DNA of 64,000 bases from Sporosarcina sp. FSL K6-1522 (lineage in GTDB: Bacteria > Bacillota > Bacilli > Bacillales_A > Planococcaceae). The DNA is taken from assembly GCF_038622445.1 (NCBI RefSeq), contig NZ_CP152019.1, positions 3,942,501 through 4,006,500 of the forward strand, given 5' to 3'. Positions 15,454 to 24,500 of the stretch are shown here, in pieces. The notes below the pieces were generated by a model. The model was not told where the DNA came from. It did no database searches and saw only the letters and a program-made list of their open reading frames with translations. The first letter of the stretch is position 1; each line of letters begins with the position of its first letter. Both the position numbers and the translations under genes were made by a program.

Positions 15454-15562
15454 CACACCCACTAATCAAAGTTCGACGTCATGACGTTGGCCTATTGGCT
15501 GTCGCTCGCTCTAATGAGGTCGTGGCGTACTCCGCTCGGTCGAACAAAGATTGCTGGGTGTG
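15454..15562. repeat. Large imperfect inverted repeat with internal palindrome
   Basis: 24-base arms 15454-15477 and 15539-15562 match at 19 of 24 positions when one is reverse-complemented, with a 61-base loop. At the inner edge of the left arm is a perfect 12-bp palindrome, ACGTCATGACGT (15476-15487). It fills the gap between the Cro-like and DUF771 genes. It may be a transcription terminator/antiterminator region or a small mobile insertion. Confidence 0.6.
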
Positions 15563-15575
15563 AGGTGCTTATTTT

Positions 15576-15803
15576 TTAAATTACTTGTTTTTCCGATTTA
15601 CGCACTTCGTGTACTTTATCTTCAAAAAAAATGGTCCACTTGAATTTCAAGACGTCAGCAATACTCACAGCAACACCAACACTCGGGTTTCTTTCACCTT
15701 GTTCGTACATAGCGTATGTCGTTCTAGCTATTCCGGACTTCATTGCTACCTGTTCTTGAGTTAACCCGGCTCCGAGACGTTTATCTTTCAACCATTCTCT
15801 CAT
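15576..15803 (-). CDS. Cro-like XRE repressor
   Basis: 75 residues, ATG behind AAGGAGGTGG. XRE helix-turn-helix LKDKRLGAGLTQEQVAMK, SGIARTTYAMYEQGERNP; the recognition helix (ARTTYAMYEQG) is identical to that of the divergent CI-like protein, so both should bind the same operators. The tail (FEDKVHEVRKSEKQ) is short. Transcribed leftward from a promoter with an operator in its spacer. One operator copy also lies in its own 3' end (15599-15613). Confidence 0.88.
   Translation of the reverse strand: MREWLKDKRLGAGLTQEQVAMKSGIARTTYAMYEQGERNPSVGVAVSIADVLKFKWTIFFEDKVHEVRKSEKQVI
15599..15613. promoter_or_regulatory. Switch operator Oa (inside cro-like gene)
   Basis: TACGC-N5-GTGTA, 15 bp, same consensus TACRC-N5-GYGTA as the four sites between the divergent repressors. 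It lies within the 3' end of the Cro-like gene, a possible looping or roadblock site. Confidence 0.6.
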
Positions 15804-15819
15804 ATCTCCACCTCCTTTT

Positions 15820-15834
15820 TACACGTTCCGTGTA
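15820..15834. promoter_or_regulatory. Switch operator Ob
   Basis: TACACGTTCCGTGTA, a perfect 6-3-6 palindrome just downstream of the leftward promoter and upstream of the cro-like SD. Confidence 0.75.
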
Positions 15835-15846
15835 GCTCTTGAAATA

Positions 15847-15875
15847 AATATACTACACACTATGAGTATAGTCAA
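15847..15875 (-). promoter_or_regulatory. Leftward early promoter PL with operator Oc in spacer
   Basis: Minus strand TTGACT (15870-15875), exactly 17 bases, TATATT (15847-15852). The spacer contains the operator TACACACTATGAGTA (15854-15868), so bound repressor would block RNA polymerase. Drives the Cro-like gene and probably the early operon. Confidence 0.75.
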
Positions 15876-15883
15876 CTACTAAT

Positions 15884-15898
15884 TACGCATTTCGCGTA
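15884..15898. promoter_or_regulatory. Switch operator Od
   Basis: TACGCATTTCGCGTA, arms TACGC/GCGTA with 5-base centre, between the two promoters. Confidence 0.72.
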
Positions 15899-15904
15899 AA
15901 ACTA

Positions 15905-15932
15905 TTGAATACACTAAATGTGTAGCTATAAT
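15905..15932 (+). promoter_or_regulatory. Rightward repressor promoter PR with operator Oe in spacer
   Basis: TTGAAT (15905-15910), 16-base spacer, TATAAT (15927-15932). Operator TACACTAAATGTGTA (15910-15924) covers the spacer, pointing to autoregulation of the CI-like gene. Confidence 0.72.
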
Positions 15933-15956
15933 TACAGTTAGAAGGGGTTGATTATC

Positions 15957-16370
15957 ATGCTTTCAGATAAACTTAGGAAGTTACGCGCAACAACCAACTG
16001 CACGCAATCCGAATTCGCTAAAAGGATAGGTGTTGCGAGGACAACATATGCAATGTATGAGCAAGGTCACCGGGAACCGGACTATGAAACACTTCAAAAA
16101 ATAGCTGACTATCATAACACCACGACTGACTACTTATTAGGATTGACGAATAACCCTAAACAGAGTGATAAAAATGAAAAAGATATAGCTAAGCGTTTAG
16201 AAGCCTTTAAAAACGACCTAGTGAATTCCGATGGTCTTAACTTCTCTGGAGAACCAATGAGTGAAGATGCGAAAGAATCCTTAATAGAAGCAATGGAACA
16301 TATCTTTCGTCAAACACAACGGATTAATAAGAAATATATTCCTGACAAATACAAAAAAGATGATGACTAA
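15957..16370 (+). CDS. CI-like XRE repressor
   Basis: 137 residues from ATG 15957 behind GAAGGGG (an in-frame TTG at 15948 is less likely). XRE helix-turn-helix at 3-55: LRKLRATTNCTQSEFAKRIG, VARTTYAMYEQGHREP, YETLQKIADYH, then TTTDYLLGLT. The C-terminal part is helical, without the Ala-Gly/Ser-Lys autoprotease of LexA-type CI. That and the neighbouring ImmA-like protease suggest induction by proteolysis in trans, as in ICEBs1. Confidence 0.9.
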   Translation: MLSDKLRKLRATTNCTQSEFAKRIGVARTTYAMYEQGHREPDYETLQKIADYHNTTTDYLLGLTNNPKQSDKNEKDIAKRLEAFKNDLVNSDGLNFSGEPMSEDAKESLIEAMEHIFRQTQRINKKYIPDKYKKDDD

Positions 16371-16391
16371 TATGATATTGGAGTGATCCAG

Positions 16392-16838
16392 TTGACTTGG
16401 ATTAAAGCGGTTGTAGAGAACTTAACCAGGCAGTATGGAACTAACGATCCTTTTAAATTAGCATCACTTTTAAATATCCATATAGTTTATTGGGATTTGC
16501 ATCACGAGATACAAGGTTTTTATAAATACGACCGGAGAAATAAATACATCGTTATTAATAGTAACTTGAGTAGTTGGAAGCAACTATACGTTCTTGCGCA
16601 CGAACTTGGACATTCGATGATGCATCCGAGGGTGAATACCCCTTTCTTGAGAGAAAAAACATTCCTTTCGGTTGATCGTATAGAAGTTGAGGCGAATACC
16701 TTTGCGGTTGAGTTGCTACTACCTGACGAAGCGCTCCATGAATATAAAGACAGTAGTTTATCAATTAGTGAGGTTGCGGGTATACATGGCGTACCGGAAG
16801 AGGTTGCACACTTAAAGAATTTACGTAATATTGAATAG
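16392..16838 (+). CDS. ImmA/IrrE family metallopeptidase
   Basis: 148 residues. HEXXH zinc site LAHELGHSMMH at about 73-83 and a downstream EVEANTFAVELLLPDEAL with the third ligand Glu are the ImmA/IrrE signature. Start taken as TTG 16392 behind GGAGTGAT; GTG 16383 overlaps that site. Encoded right after the CI-like repressor, so repressor cleavage is the probable role. Confidence 0.92.
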   Translation: MTWIKAVVENLTRQYGTNDPFKLASLLNIHIVYWDLHHEIQGFYKYDRRNKYIVINSNLSSWKQLYVLAHELGHSMMHPRVNTPFLREKTFLSVDRIEVEANTFAVELLLPDEALHEYKDSSLSISEVAGIHGVPEEVAHLKNLRNIE

Positions 16839-16855
16839 AAGCGAGGAGGAGAACA

Positions 16856-17620
16856 ATGAAAAAGAATTTCGCAGTAACCCTATTCTTGGCGGGGAGCTTG
16901 GCGCTAACTGCGTGCGGAGATACTGACGCACCGACCCCTTCCCCGGAAAAATCAAAAGAAGTAGAGAAAGTTGCTACTATCACCAAAGAAGAATTCGAGC
17001 AATTGGAAAACGGCATGACACTTAAAGAAGTTGAGAAACTGGTGGGTGGAAAAGCCAAAGGTGAGTACAAAAAACCTACCCGTTACCTCTATGACGGCGC
17101 GGGTGGCGAAGAGAAAGATTCTGTCATTACCCTAGAATTTGAAAACGAAAAACTGAAAAGCAAATCCGAAGAAGGTTTACTAGTTGACGAAGACAAAGTT
17201 GAAACTCCATTAAGTCCGGAAGAAGAAATAATAGCAATGCTAGAAACAAATACTGATTTCCAAACATTCTCCGAAAAATTTTATTCCCTTCCTGGAGAAG
17301 AACAAACTGAACTATTTGAGAAAAAAATACAAGGAAAATCCGCATTGAATTGGTCGGGTGTAATCGTCCACAAAGCCGGAGATAATATTTTTATTTATGC
17401 AGGAGACCCTTCCTTGCACAACGGCGAAGACTGGAAAACTATCACTCTTGAAAAGCCAGAACTAATGCCATACATTGTCAACGTGTCGATTCCGAATAAA
17501 GCTCAAACCGCCGCGGTAAATCCAGGTGATACCGTTTCGGTCACTGGACAGATTGATCTGCAAGGCAGTCAAGAAGAACAATCTGTCTGGAGATTGGAAA
17601 AAGGTTTGATACTACCATAA
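16856..17620 (+). CDS. Prophage lipoprotein, candidate lysogenic-conversion/superinfection-exclusion factor
   Basis: 254 residues, ATG behind GAGGAGGAG. Signal peptide with lipobox LTAC (Cys20), so it is anchored outside the membrane. A segment ITKEEFEQLENGMTLKEVEK, LVGG resembles the SmpA/BLIP-like repeat ('GMTLxEVxxLVG'). The rest is acidic with an FIYAGDPSL and a C-terminal beta part. In S. thermophilus phage TP-J34 a lipoprotein in this position (Ltp) excludes superinfecting phages; the domain here differs. Confidence 0.82.
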   Translation: MKKNFAVTLFLAGSLALTACGDTDAPTPSPEKSKEVEKVATITKEEFEQLENGMTLKEVEKLVGGKAKGEYKKPTRYLYDGAGGEEKDSVITLEFENEKLKSKSEEGLLVDEDKVETPLSPEEEIIAMLETNTDFQTFSEKFYSLPGEEQTELFEKKIQGKSALNWSGVIVHKAGDNIFIYAGDPSLHNGEDWKTITLEKPELMPYIVNVSIPNKAQTAAVNPGDTVSVTGQIDLQGSQEEQSVWRLEKGLILP

Positions 17621-17629
17621 TTTTTTACC

Positions 17630-17652
17630 GCCCTATCCAGGGCTATTCTTTT
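17630..17652 (+). terminator. Probable terminator after lipoprotein gene
   Basis: GCCCT-ATCC-AGGGC stem-loop (17630-17643) followed by TATTCTTTT. Short stem, so weak; separates the repressor-lipoprotein unit from int. Confidence 0.5.
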
Positions 17653-17694
17653 AACCAGAAAAAGAACATACATTCCATTTTGGAGGGGATTTAA

Positions 17695-18798
17695 TTGGCT
17701 TACTTCAGAAAACGCGGCGATTCGTGGGAGTATCGTATAAAGTACAATGATTTAGGAAAACAACGAGAGATATCAAAGGGTGGGTTTAAAACGAAAGCAG
17801 CTGCACGTGCCGCCGCTGTGATAATAGAAGAAAAACTGTTGCAGGGTGGTATCGAACGTATCAAGAAAGGTGATGTGCTGTTCGAGAATTGGCTAGATGT
17901 ACATAACCGTATGAATAGTCAACATAGAAGGGAGTCCAGTAATATAGCCGCCGAAAACGGGCAGAAAAAGTTACTTGCTAGATTTAGCGGGTATAAATTG
18001 AATCAGATTAAGCGGTCGGAATATCAATTGTTTATCAACGATTTACTGATTAAACATGATTACGCCAAAAACACTGTGGACCGTATTCACGGCGAAATGA
18101 TGGCAATAATGAATAGCTCCGTTGAACACGAAGAATTAGAGAAAAATAATTTGAAAGGGATACAAATTTCGAAGGAAGAAGAAGAAAAGATGATGTTTTT
18201 GGATAAACAAGAAGCGTTGCGATTATTAAAAGCGATTGAGAACGTAGATATATTTAAACGTATGATGGTAATAACGTTAATCCGAACAGGTATCCGCAGC
18301 GGTGAATTGTTGGGCTTATTTTGGTCTGACATCGACTTCGAGAAAAAAACAATCACAATAGACCGGCAACGCACTCGGCTCGGGTTAGGTCCGCCAAAAT
18401 CAAAATCAAGTTATCGCACGATTAGCATAGATGATGGATTGATAAGTGAATTGAAAATGTATAAAGAGTGGCAAGAAGAGAATAAAAATACGAATCTCTA
18501 CTATCAAGAGTCAGACTATGTTTTTGTGGACGATAACGGAAAAATGTTTTATCACACCAAGCCACAGGATCTTATGAAGTCCCTCCTCAAACGCGCTGGA
18601 CTGACAGAAAGGAAATCAACCCACCTGCTCCGCCACACGCACGCCGTCATGATGCTGGAAGCAGGCGTGGACATAAAAACAGTTAGCAATCGATTGGGGC
18701 ATAAAGATATAGATATTACAGCCAACACTTATCTACACGTTACTCCTGAACACGAAAGAAATGCGCTCGAAAAATTTGAAACCTATCTCAAAATTTGA
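17695..18798 (+). CDS. int: Tyrosine recombinase (phage integrase)
   Basis: 367 residues from TTG 17695 behind TGGAGGGGA. An N-terminal arm-binding domain (FRKRGDSWEYRIKYN, then KQREISKGGFKTKAAA) and core-binding SAM-like domain precede the catalytic part: RTGIRSGELLGL (Arg I), HLLRHTHAVMM (His-x-x-Arg), LGHKDI and NTYLHV (Tyr). Integrates the prophage, presumably at the sequence just after its own stop. Confidence 0.95.
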   Translation: MAYFRKRGDSWEYRIKYNDLGKQREISKGGFKTKAAARAAAVIIEEKLLQGGIERIKKGDVLFENWLDVHNRMNSQHRRESSNIAAENGQKKLLARFSGYKLNQIKRSEYQLFINDLLIKHDYAKNTVDRIHGEMMAIMNSSVEHEELEKNNLKGIQISKEEEEKMMFLDKQEALRLLKAIENVDIFKRMMVITLIRTGIRSGELLGLFWSDIDFEKKTITIDRQRTRLGLGPPKSKSSYRTISIDDGLISELKMYKEWQEENKNTNLYYQESDYVFVDDNGKMFYHTKPQDLMKSLLKRAGLTERKSTHLLRHTHAVMMLEAGVDIKTVSNRLGHKDIDITANTYLHVTPEHERNALEKFETYLKI

Positions 18799-18803
18799 CC
18801 TTC

Positions 18804-18823
18804 AAGGGGCAAAAAAGGGGCAA
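18804..18823. repeat. Integrase-proximal direct repeats (probable arm sites)
   Basis: Two copies of AAGGGGCAA (18804-18812, 18815-18823) directly after int, the place where tyrosine-integrase arm sites lie. The attachment core itself should be in 18824-18873. Confidence 0.45.
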
Positions 18824-18873
18824 CCTTATGATTACCCCCTCCAAAAGTCAGTACTATCAACGTTTACAAGCGT

Positions 18874-20223
18874 TCACCCAATAATTACCCGTTCCTTCGG
18901 GAAGTGATAATGTGGTTTTCTGGTCTTTCCCCCTAATGTATAGAGGAAGGAAATCAGTCCAACACGTCCAATGAACATCAAAAGCATAATAATCACTTTT
19001 CCAGCGACAGATAAATCCGATGTAATTCCAAGAGACATGCCGCATGTCCCAAACGCAGACGTAATTTCAAATAAGAGCGCAACAGCCGATACATCAGGTT
19101 CTGTAATGAGCAAAATGAGTAACGCTGTCATCACCATCATGCCAGCAAGGATGATGACCGCATACGAGCGGAAAACATCAATGAGCTTGATTTGCCGATG
19201 AAAGACATTAATGACCTCATTGCCACGTGCAAAGTTAATGAGAAACAGGATGGCAATCGCAAAGGTCGTCGTCCGAATTCCGCCTCCAACCGAACTAGGG
19301 GATGCCCCTATAAACATCAGTGAGCTGATGAAAATATCCGTGGCTTCACTGAAACTTGTCACATCATGCGTCGTCAATCCAGCAGACCTCGATGACACCG
19401 AGTGAAACAGCGAAGCGAACAATTTCTCATGCCAGGCCATTCCTTTAAAAGAATGAAATGATTCCAAAATAAAAATCATGAGGGTCCCCCATAAAAGGAG
19501 TAAGCCAAACGTCAATGTCGTAATCTTTGTGAACAAGGAAAAACGAAAATGCGGTACTTTCTTCGAAAAGTAACTCTTCACTTCGATTAACACTGGAAAA
19601 CCAATAGCCCCAAGGATAATCAATACCATCGTCACCGATTGCACAAAATAATCATTGAAATAAGGGACCATTGACGCACCTGTAATATCAAAGCCGGCGT
19701 TGGTCGTCGCTGATACCGCCATAAACGTCCCATTCAGTAGCGCCTCACTAAACGTATCGTAAAACTGTAGCATATACGCGGTTAATAATAAGCTACCGAG
19801 AACCTCAATCAAAAAGATGATTTTAACAATCTCCCGGATGAGATGAACGACTCCCGCGAGGCTATATTGATTGTGGTCAACCATAATGAGCTGTCGTTCG
19901 CGGAGACCAATTCGCTTTTTAACGATGAGCCAGAAGAAAGTCCCAATGGACATAATGCCGATACCGCCGAACTGTAGGACGACCATAATCATACAAAGTC
20001 CAAAAACCGTATAAGTATCCCAGATATTAATTGTTGTCAATCCTGTCACGCTGACTGCGCTGACTGCCGTAAATAAGCTATCGATAAAACTGATATGAAC
20101 GCCTGGCTTATAAACACCCGGTAAATTCAACAATAAAAAGGAAAAGGCAATCGCTAAAAAATAATAGAAGACGATAATTTGCGCGGGTGTAAACCTACGT
20201 AAATTTTCACGCGTAAATCTCAT
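18874..20223 (-). CDS. KtrB/KtrD-type potassium uptake channel subunit (TrkH family)
   Basis: 449 residues from ATG 20223. Four M-P-M repeats with pore segments SVTGLTT, SATTNAGFD, SSRSAGLTT and FGTCGMSLG (selectivity-filter Gly in each), characteristic of the Na-dependent KtrB/D permeases; the SGVVVG-rich GASPSSVGGGIRTTTF loop is the intramembrane gate. It needs a KtrA/C RCK subunit, not in this window. The short C-terminus (KPHYHFPKERVIIG) looks intact although the prophage lies next to it. Confidence 0.92.
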   Translation of the reverse strand: MRFTRENLRRFTPAQIIVFYYFLAIAFSFLLLNLPGVYKPGVHISFIDSLFTAVSAVSVTGLTTINIWDTYTVFGLCMIMVVLQFGGIGIMSIGTFFWLIVKKRIGLRERQLIMVDHNQYSLAGVVHLIREIVKIIFLIEVLGSLLLTAYMLQFYDTFSEALLNGTFMAVSATTNAGFDITGASMVPYFNDYFVQSVTMVLIILGAIGFPVLIEVKSYFSKKVPHFRFSLFTKITTLTFGLLLLWGTLMIFILESFHSFKGMAWHEKLFASLFHSVSSRSAGLTTHDVTSFSEATDIFISSLMFIGASPSSVGGGIRTTTFAIAILFLINFARGNEVINVFHRQIKLIDVFRSYAVIILAGMMVMTALLILLITEPDVSAVALLFEITSAFGTCGMSLGITSDLSVAGKVIIMLLMFIGRVGLISFLYTLGGKTRKPHYHFPKERVIIG

Positions 20224-20302
20224 ACAAGTCACCGTTCCTTTCACCACTGTAGAGGTGTTGTACCTATTTTAGAGAAGTCATGCTAAAAAGGAAAGGGAGA
20301 AC

Positions 20303-20342
20303 ACGAAAAAAAGAAAATAGCCGTGCAATATTCGCACGGCTT
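20303..20342 (-). terminator. Intrinsic terminator of terC gene
   Basis: Perfect GCCGTGC/GCACGGC stem (20320-20326, 20334-20340); on the minus strand it is followed by TATTTTCTTTTTTT. Confidence 0.85.
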
Positions 20343-20353
20343 CTTCATTCTCA

Positions 20354-21115
20354 TCATTTTTTCTTATGGTTATTCCTCACGCCTAACAAATAACCACCAA
20401 TTGCGATTCCCGCAAGAACAACCCAGAATGTCGTTTTCCACAATGTTGAATGTGGGAAATCTACATCAATAATTTGCAAATTCGGATGTGCCAACGTCAG
20501 CACGAGCAATTTGACTCCGACCCAACCAACTATTAAAAAAGCCGCCGTCTCCAATGATGGGAATTTTTCTAATAGCACCACGAATTGACGAGCCGCAAAA
20601 CGCATAATGACCAATCCGATAATACCACCCAATAGCATAACAATAAACTGTCCACCGTTAATGCCACCAATATGGAAATTACCTAACTCCGGAAGCGTCA
20701 CTGCAAGTGCAACTGCCGCCAGCATCGAATCAAGCGCAAATGCGATATCTGCAAGCTCTACTTTCAAAACCGTCATCCAAAAGCCCGATTGTTTGCGCGG
20801 CTTCGCATCAACATGCTCTTCCTCACCTTTTCGCTGATCCCTAAGACTTTTAATCGAAATAAATAGTAGATACGCTGCACCAAGTGCTTGTATTTGCCAA
20901 ATATTCACGAGTATCGTAATCATGAACAGTGCTGCAAAACGGAAGACAAATGCACCGAGTAATCCATAAAATAATGCTTTCTTCTGTTGCGGGCGTGGTA
21001 AGTGTTTCACCATAACCGCCATGACGACTGCATTATCTGCAGCGAGTAGACCTTCCAGTACAATCAGTACAACAAGTACCCATGCGTATTCCAATAAGAT
21101 TGCTTCCAAATTCAT
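20354..21115 (-). CDS. ykoY: TerC family Mn(II) exporter (YkoY/MeeY-like)
   Basis: 253 residues with seven or eight membrane helices and the TerC pattern ADNAVVMAVM near the N-terminus and ALDSMLAAVAL in the middle (Asp residues for metal). Preceded by a yybP-ykoY riboswitch, which in B. subtilis turns on the Mn exporter YkoY (MeeY) that metallates secreted enzymes. ATG 21115 is only two bases from AGGAGG; the in-frame TTG at 21109 has better spacing. Confidence 0.88.
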   Translation of the reverse strand: MNLEAILLEYAWVLVVLIVLEGLLAADNAVVMAVMVKHLPRPQQKKALFYGLLGAFVFRFAALFMITILVNIWQIQALGAAYLLFISIKSLRDQRKGEEEHVDAKPRKQSGFWMTVLKVELADIAFALDSMLAAVALAVTLPELGNFHIGGINGGQFIVMLLGGIIGLVIMRFAARQFVVLLEKFPSLETAAFLIVGWVGVKLLVLTLAHPNLQIIDVDFPHSTLWKTTFWVVLAGIAIGGYLLGVRNNHKKK

Positions 21116-21133
21116 TCCTCCTAATTTTCCACA

Positions 21134-21312
21134 AATTAAAAAGACCCTCACCTAATAAAAGGCAAAGGTCTCGCTAAGTCGGAATTCAAATTGATAAAAT
21201 CCAGCTATCATAACCGATGGCATACGCCATGTATTGACGACTATGAAATAGGTTTCCCTATAGCTACTCCCCTTTGACGTGATGTCAAAAGTTATTAAGT
21301 TGTTGGGTACTT
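21134..21312 (-). promoter_or_regulatory. yybP-ykoY manganese riboswitch with terminator
   Basis: Read leftward: GGGGAGTAGC, then CATAGTCGTCAATACATGG and CCATCGGTTATG, and a closing GCGAGACCTTT, the invariant segments of this aptamer. Next comes a terminator (AGACC ... GGGTCT, then TTTTTAATTT; 21135-21171). Mn(II) binding should disrupt the terminator and allow terC transcription. Upstream promoter TTTACA (21342-21347), 16 bases, TATACT (21320-21325). Confidence 0.9.
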
Positions 21313-21518
21313 TTCATATAGTATACCACTTTCAGCCAACATGTAAACAAAACTTCAACTGATTTTTATATGATATTCAAGATTGTTCTTATTTTGTTCA
21401 TAAAATCATCAATCGGCTTCGCTGTCACATTCATAGTATAGTCAAGCGGAACGACATTTATGCATACTGATAAAATCGCAGGCAGCCATTGAATACAGTT
21501 TCTAAGCAACTTCCCTAC

Positions 21519-24500
21519 TCATTCCTTCGCAACCGCACGTCTTCTCGTTTGACGATCAAACAGACTATAGATAATCGGAACAATGTACAGTGTCAATACG
21601 GTTGAACTGACAAGCCCACCGATGACGGCAATCCCCATTGGTTGATTCATTTCCGTTCCTTCGCCTAAACCTAGCGCAAGCGGCAACAAACCTAAAATAG
21701 TCGTCAGTGCTGTCATCAAAATTGGACGAACCCGATCCCTCACAGCTGCAATAATCGCATCATATGAACTAAGCCCTGCCTCTTTGCGCTGATTAATATA
21801 GTCAACAAGGACAATCCCATTGTTCACGACAATCCCAACGAGAACGAGCACCCCAATAATCGCCGTCACACTAATCGGCGTATTCGTCGCAAATAACCCA
21901 GCCGCAACACCTATCACCATGAGTGGTACAGAGAACATAATGACAAATGGATACTTGAATGATTCAAACTGTGCCGCCATAACAATATAGACAAGCACAA
22001 CTGCAAGCGCTAGCGCCATTAACATATCGTCGATGGCACTCTCAAATAATTCCCTATCCCCGCCAAAGGAGAGCTCAATTTCCTCTGGCATATCTAGCGT
22101 ATCGATCGCCTGCATGACTTTCGTCGTCATATCACCGAGCGACTTCGACGATGCATACTTCACATTAAATGTTACCGAATGCGCTTGGTCGACACGCTGA
22201 ATAGACACAGGCCCTTCCGCAATGTCGATATTCGCTACTTCATCGAGAGTGACAAATGTCCCTAATGATGTACGAAGCCTCAAATTCCTTAACTGGTCGA
22301 TACTGTTGCGGAATTGCTCATCATATTTTACATAAACCGAGAACACTTCGTTTTGTTCACTAATCATCTGCGTCGCAAATGAACCGCGAGTGACATTGTT
22401 GACAGTTTGAGCAATTTGGTAAGGCGCTAATCCTTGCCCCGTTGCTTTGTCGCGATCCACTTCAATTTGGATTTCTTCAATCGTATTTTGTAGATTGTTC
22501 GTCACTTCCATCACATCATCAAGCGTCATCAGTTCCGTATTTAACCGCGTTACAACTTCATTCAATCGCGCCTCATCCGTATCATTTAATGAAAAGGTCA
22601 ACGTGTTCGGACTTGAACCTGCTGCCGTTTGCATGACAAAGCCGATTGTCGCATCATCGCCGACTGTCTTCACTACTTTCGGTTGAACTTCATCGACAAA
22701 TTCAAAAACAGAACGTTCCCGATTAGCTAAGGGCACCAATTTAACGTACACTTCGGCGACATTCGCTTTCGATGCACCTTGTGCCAATCCCTCCTGCGTT
22801 CCGCCAACGAGACTCACATAGACATCGATATCTTTTTCCTTCGCTAACTGTGTTTCAATACGCTTGACGACCTCATCTGTAGCGCCTGGGGAAGAACCAT
22901 TCGGCAACTTCACTGAAATGCTGACAAACCCTTCATCCGTAGCCGGAAGGAATTCCGTCCCTACTTTGAATAACCCAATACCACTCAGCACGAGCAGCGC
23001 AATCGTCACTAGCAAGACTAGCGAACGGTATTTCAGCGACCACCTCACAGAGCGTTCAAAGTTGTTCAAGGATTTCGAACGACGTCTGCGGGCTTCCATA
23101 TTCCCCCTTGGCTTGTTCAACATATGCCCCGCCATCATTGGCACAACTGTCAGCGCAACGACAAGCGATGCAAACAAACTAAACGAAATCGTTAGCGCAA
23201 ACTCCGTAAAAATTTGCCCAATCAACCCGCTAATGAAAATAACCGGTACAAATACAGCAAGCGTCGTCAACGTCGATGCAATGATCGCACCGCCAACCTC
23301 TTTCGTGCCATCAGAAGCCGCCTGCTTAGGGTCTTTCCCCATCCCTAAATGACGTTCAATATTTTCAATCACAACAATGGCATTATCCACGAGCATCCCA
23401 ATACCAAGTGCCAACGCACCGAGTGTCATGATATTCAGTGAAAAATCTGCAAAGAACATTAGTACAAACGTCACAATCACAGAATAAGGAATCGCGATAC
23501 CGATAATGATTGGACTTTTAATGCCACGCAGGAAGAAGAACAACACGAGCATCGCAAAAAGTCCACCTAAAATCAGTGACTGCCCGATGTTGCTGATCGC
23601 AAGTTTTACATAATCTCCTTGGTCAAAAAGAATATCAGATTCAACGCCTGTAAATTCTTCTTTTTCAAGCAAAGCATCCAGTGCATCTTTAAAGGCCGTC
23701 GATACATCAGCTGTATTCGCACCCGATTCCTGCAATACGGACATTAACACAGCCTGTTGGTCATTGGCGCGTGTCTCCGTAGCTGAATCTGCCTCAACAA
23801 GCGCTACGTCTGCCACATCACCAATCGTCACCTGCTCCCCCGTTAGTGGATTGACACCAACTGCAACCTGCGCAATCGCATCTGTCGTTGTCAACGTACT
23901 GACAATGCGTGTCGTGAGTTGCTTGCCATCCGGCGTCGCAATCGGTTCCCCTGGCATCGATACATTATTCGCTTGAATTGCTTGTACAACGTCCGACTGG
24001 GCAAAACCATGCTCCTCAAGTTTTTGCTGGTCAAGCATAATTTGAACTTCTTCAATTAGCTTGCCAGAGACCGTCACACTCGCGACCCCTTTTGTCCGCC
24101 GTAATTCTGTCTCCAACTGTTCCGCGATTTTCCGGATGTCTGCCGCTTCTGTCGTTGCCCGCAACGACAATTGAATGACCGGGAACTGCGATGGGTCAAA
24201 TTTCATAAATCGCGGTTTATTGGCCCCCTCTGGAATAGGCACTTGATCCACCCGTTGCAGTATTTCGAGCTGAACATCATCAATATTCGTCGCCCAGTCA
24301 AACATGAGCAAGATGAAGTTCGAGCCTTCCTGTGATGAAGACTGCATCGATTTTAATCCGGGTGCAGTCGACAAACTGTTTTCCAACGGTTTCGTTAGCT
24401 TTTCACTGACCTCAGCAGGTGAAGCACCTGGATAATTCGTCACAACGACCGCAACTGGCGGATTCAATTCTGGGATTAGCGTAATAGGAATACGAAAAAA

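Larger units (their letters stand above)
1..18823. mobile_element. Prophage, lysogeny/recombination/replication half (left part outside window)
   Basis: A continuous block of small, overlapping leftward genes ends at a divergent repressor switch and a rightward integrase, the standard early region of a temperate Gram-positive phage. RecT, DnaD-like and DnaC-like replication genes, SSB, antirepressor, MazG, DUF1064 and XtrA-like genes are all phage families. No packaging, head, tail or lysis genes are seen, so they should lie left of position 1. The right boundary is placed just after the integrase at two AAGGGGCAA direct repeats, 50 bp before the chromosomal potassium transporter gene. The left attachment site is outside the window, so the core could not be confirmed. 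Confidence 0.93.

Noticed and set aside
15454-15562. Integron attC-like site
   Set aside because: The GTTCGAC/GTCGAAC ends recall attC core sites, but the RYYYAAC/GTTRRRY pattern and arm layout do not fit.
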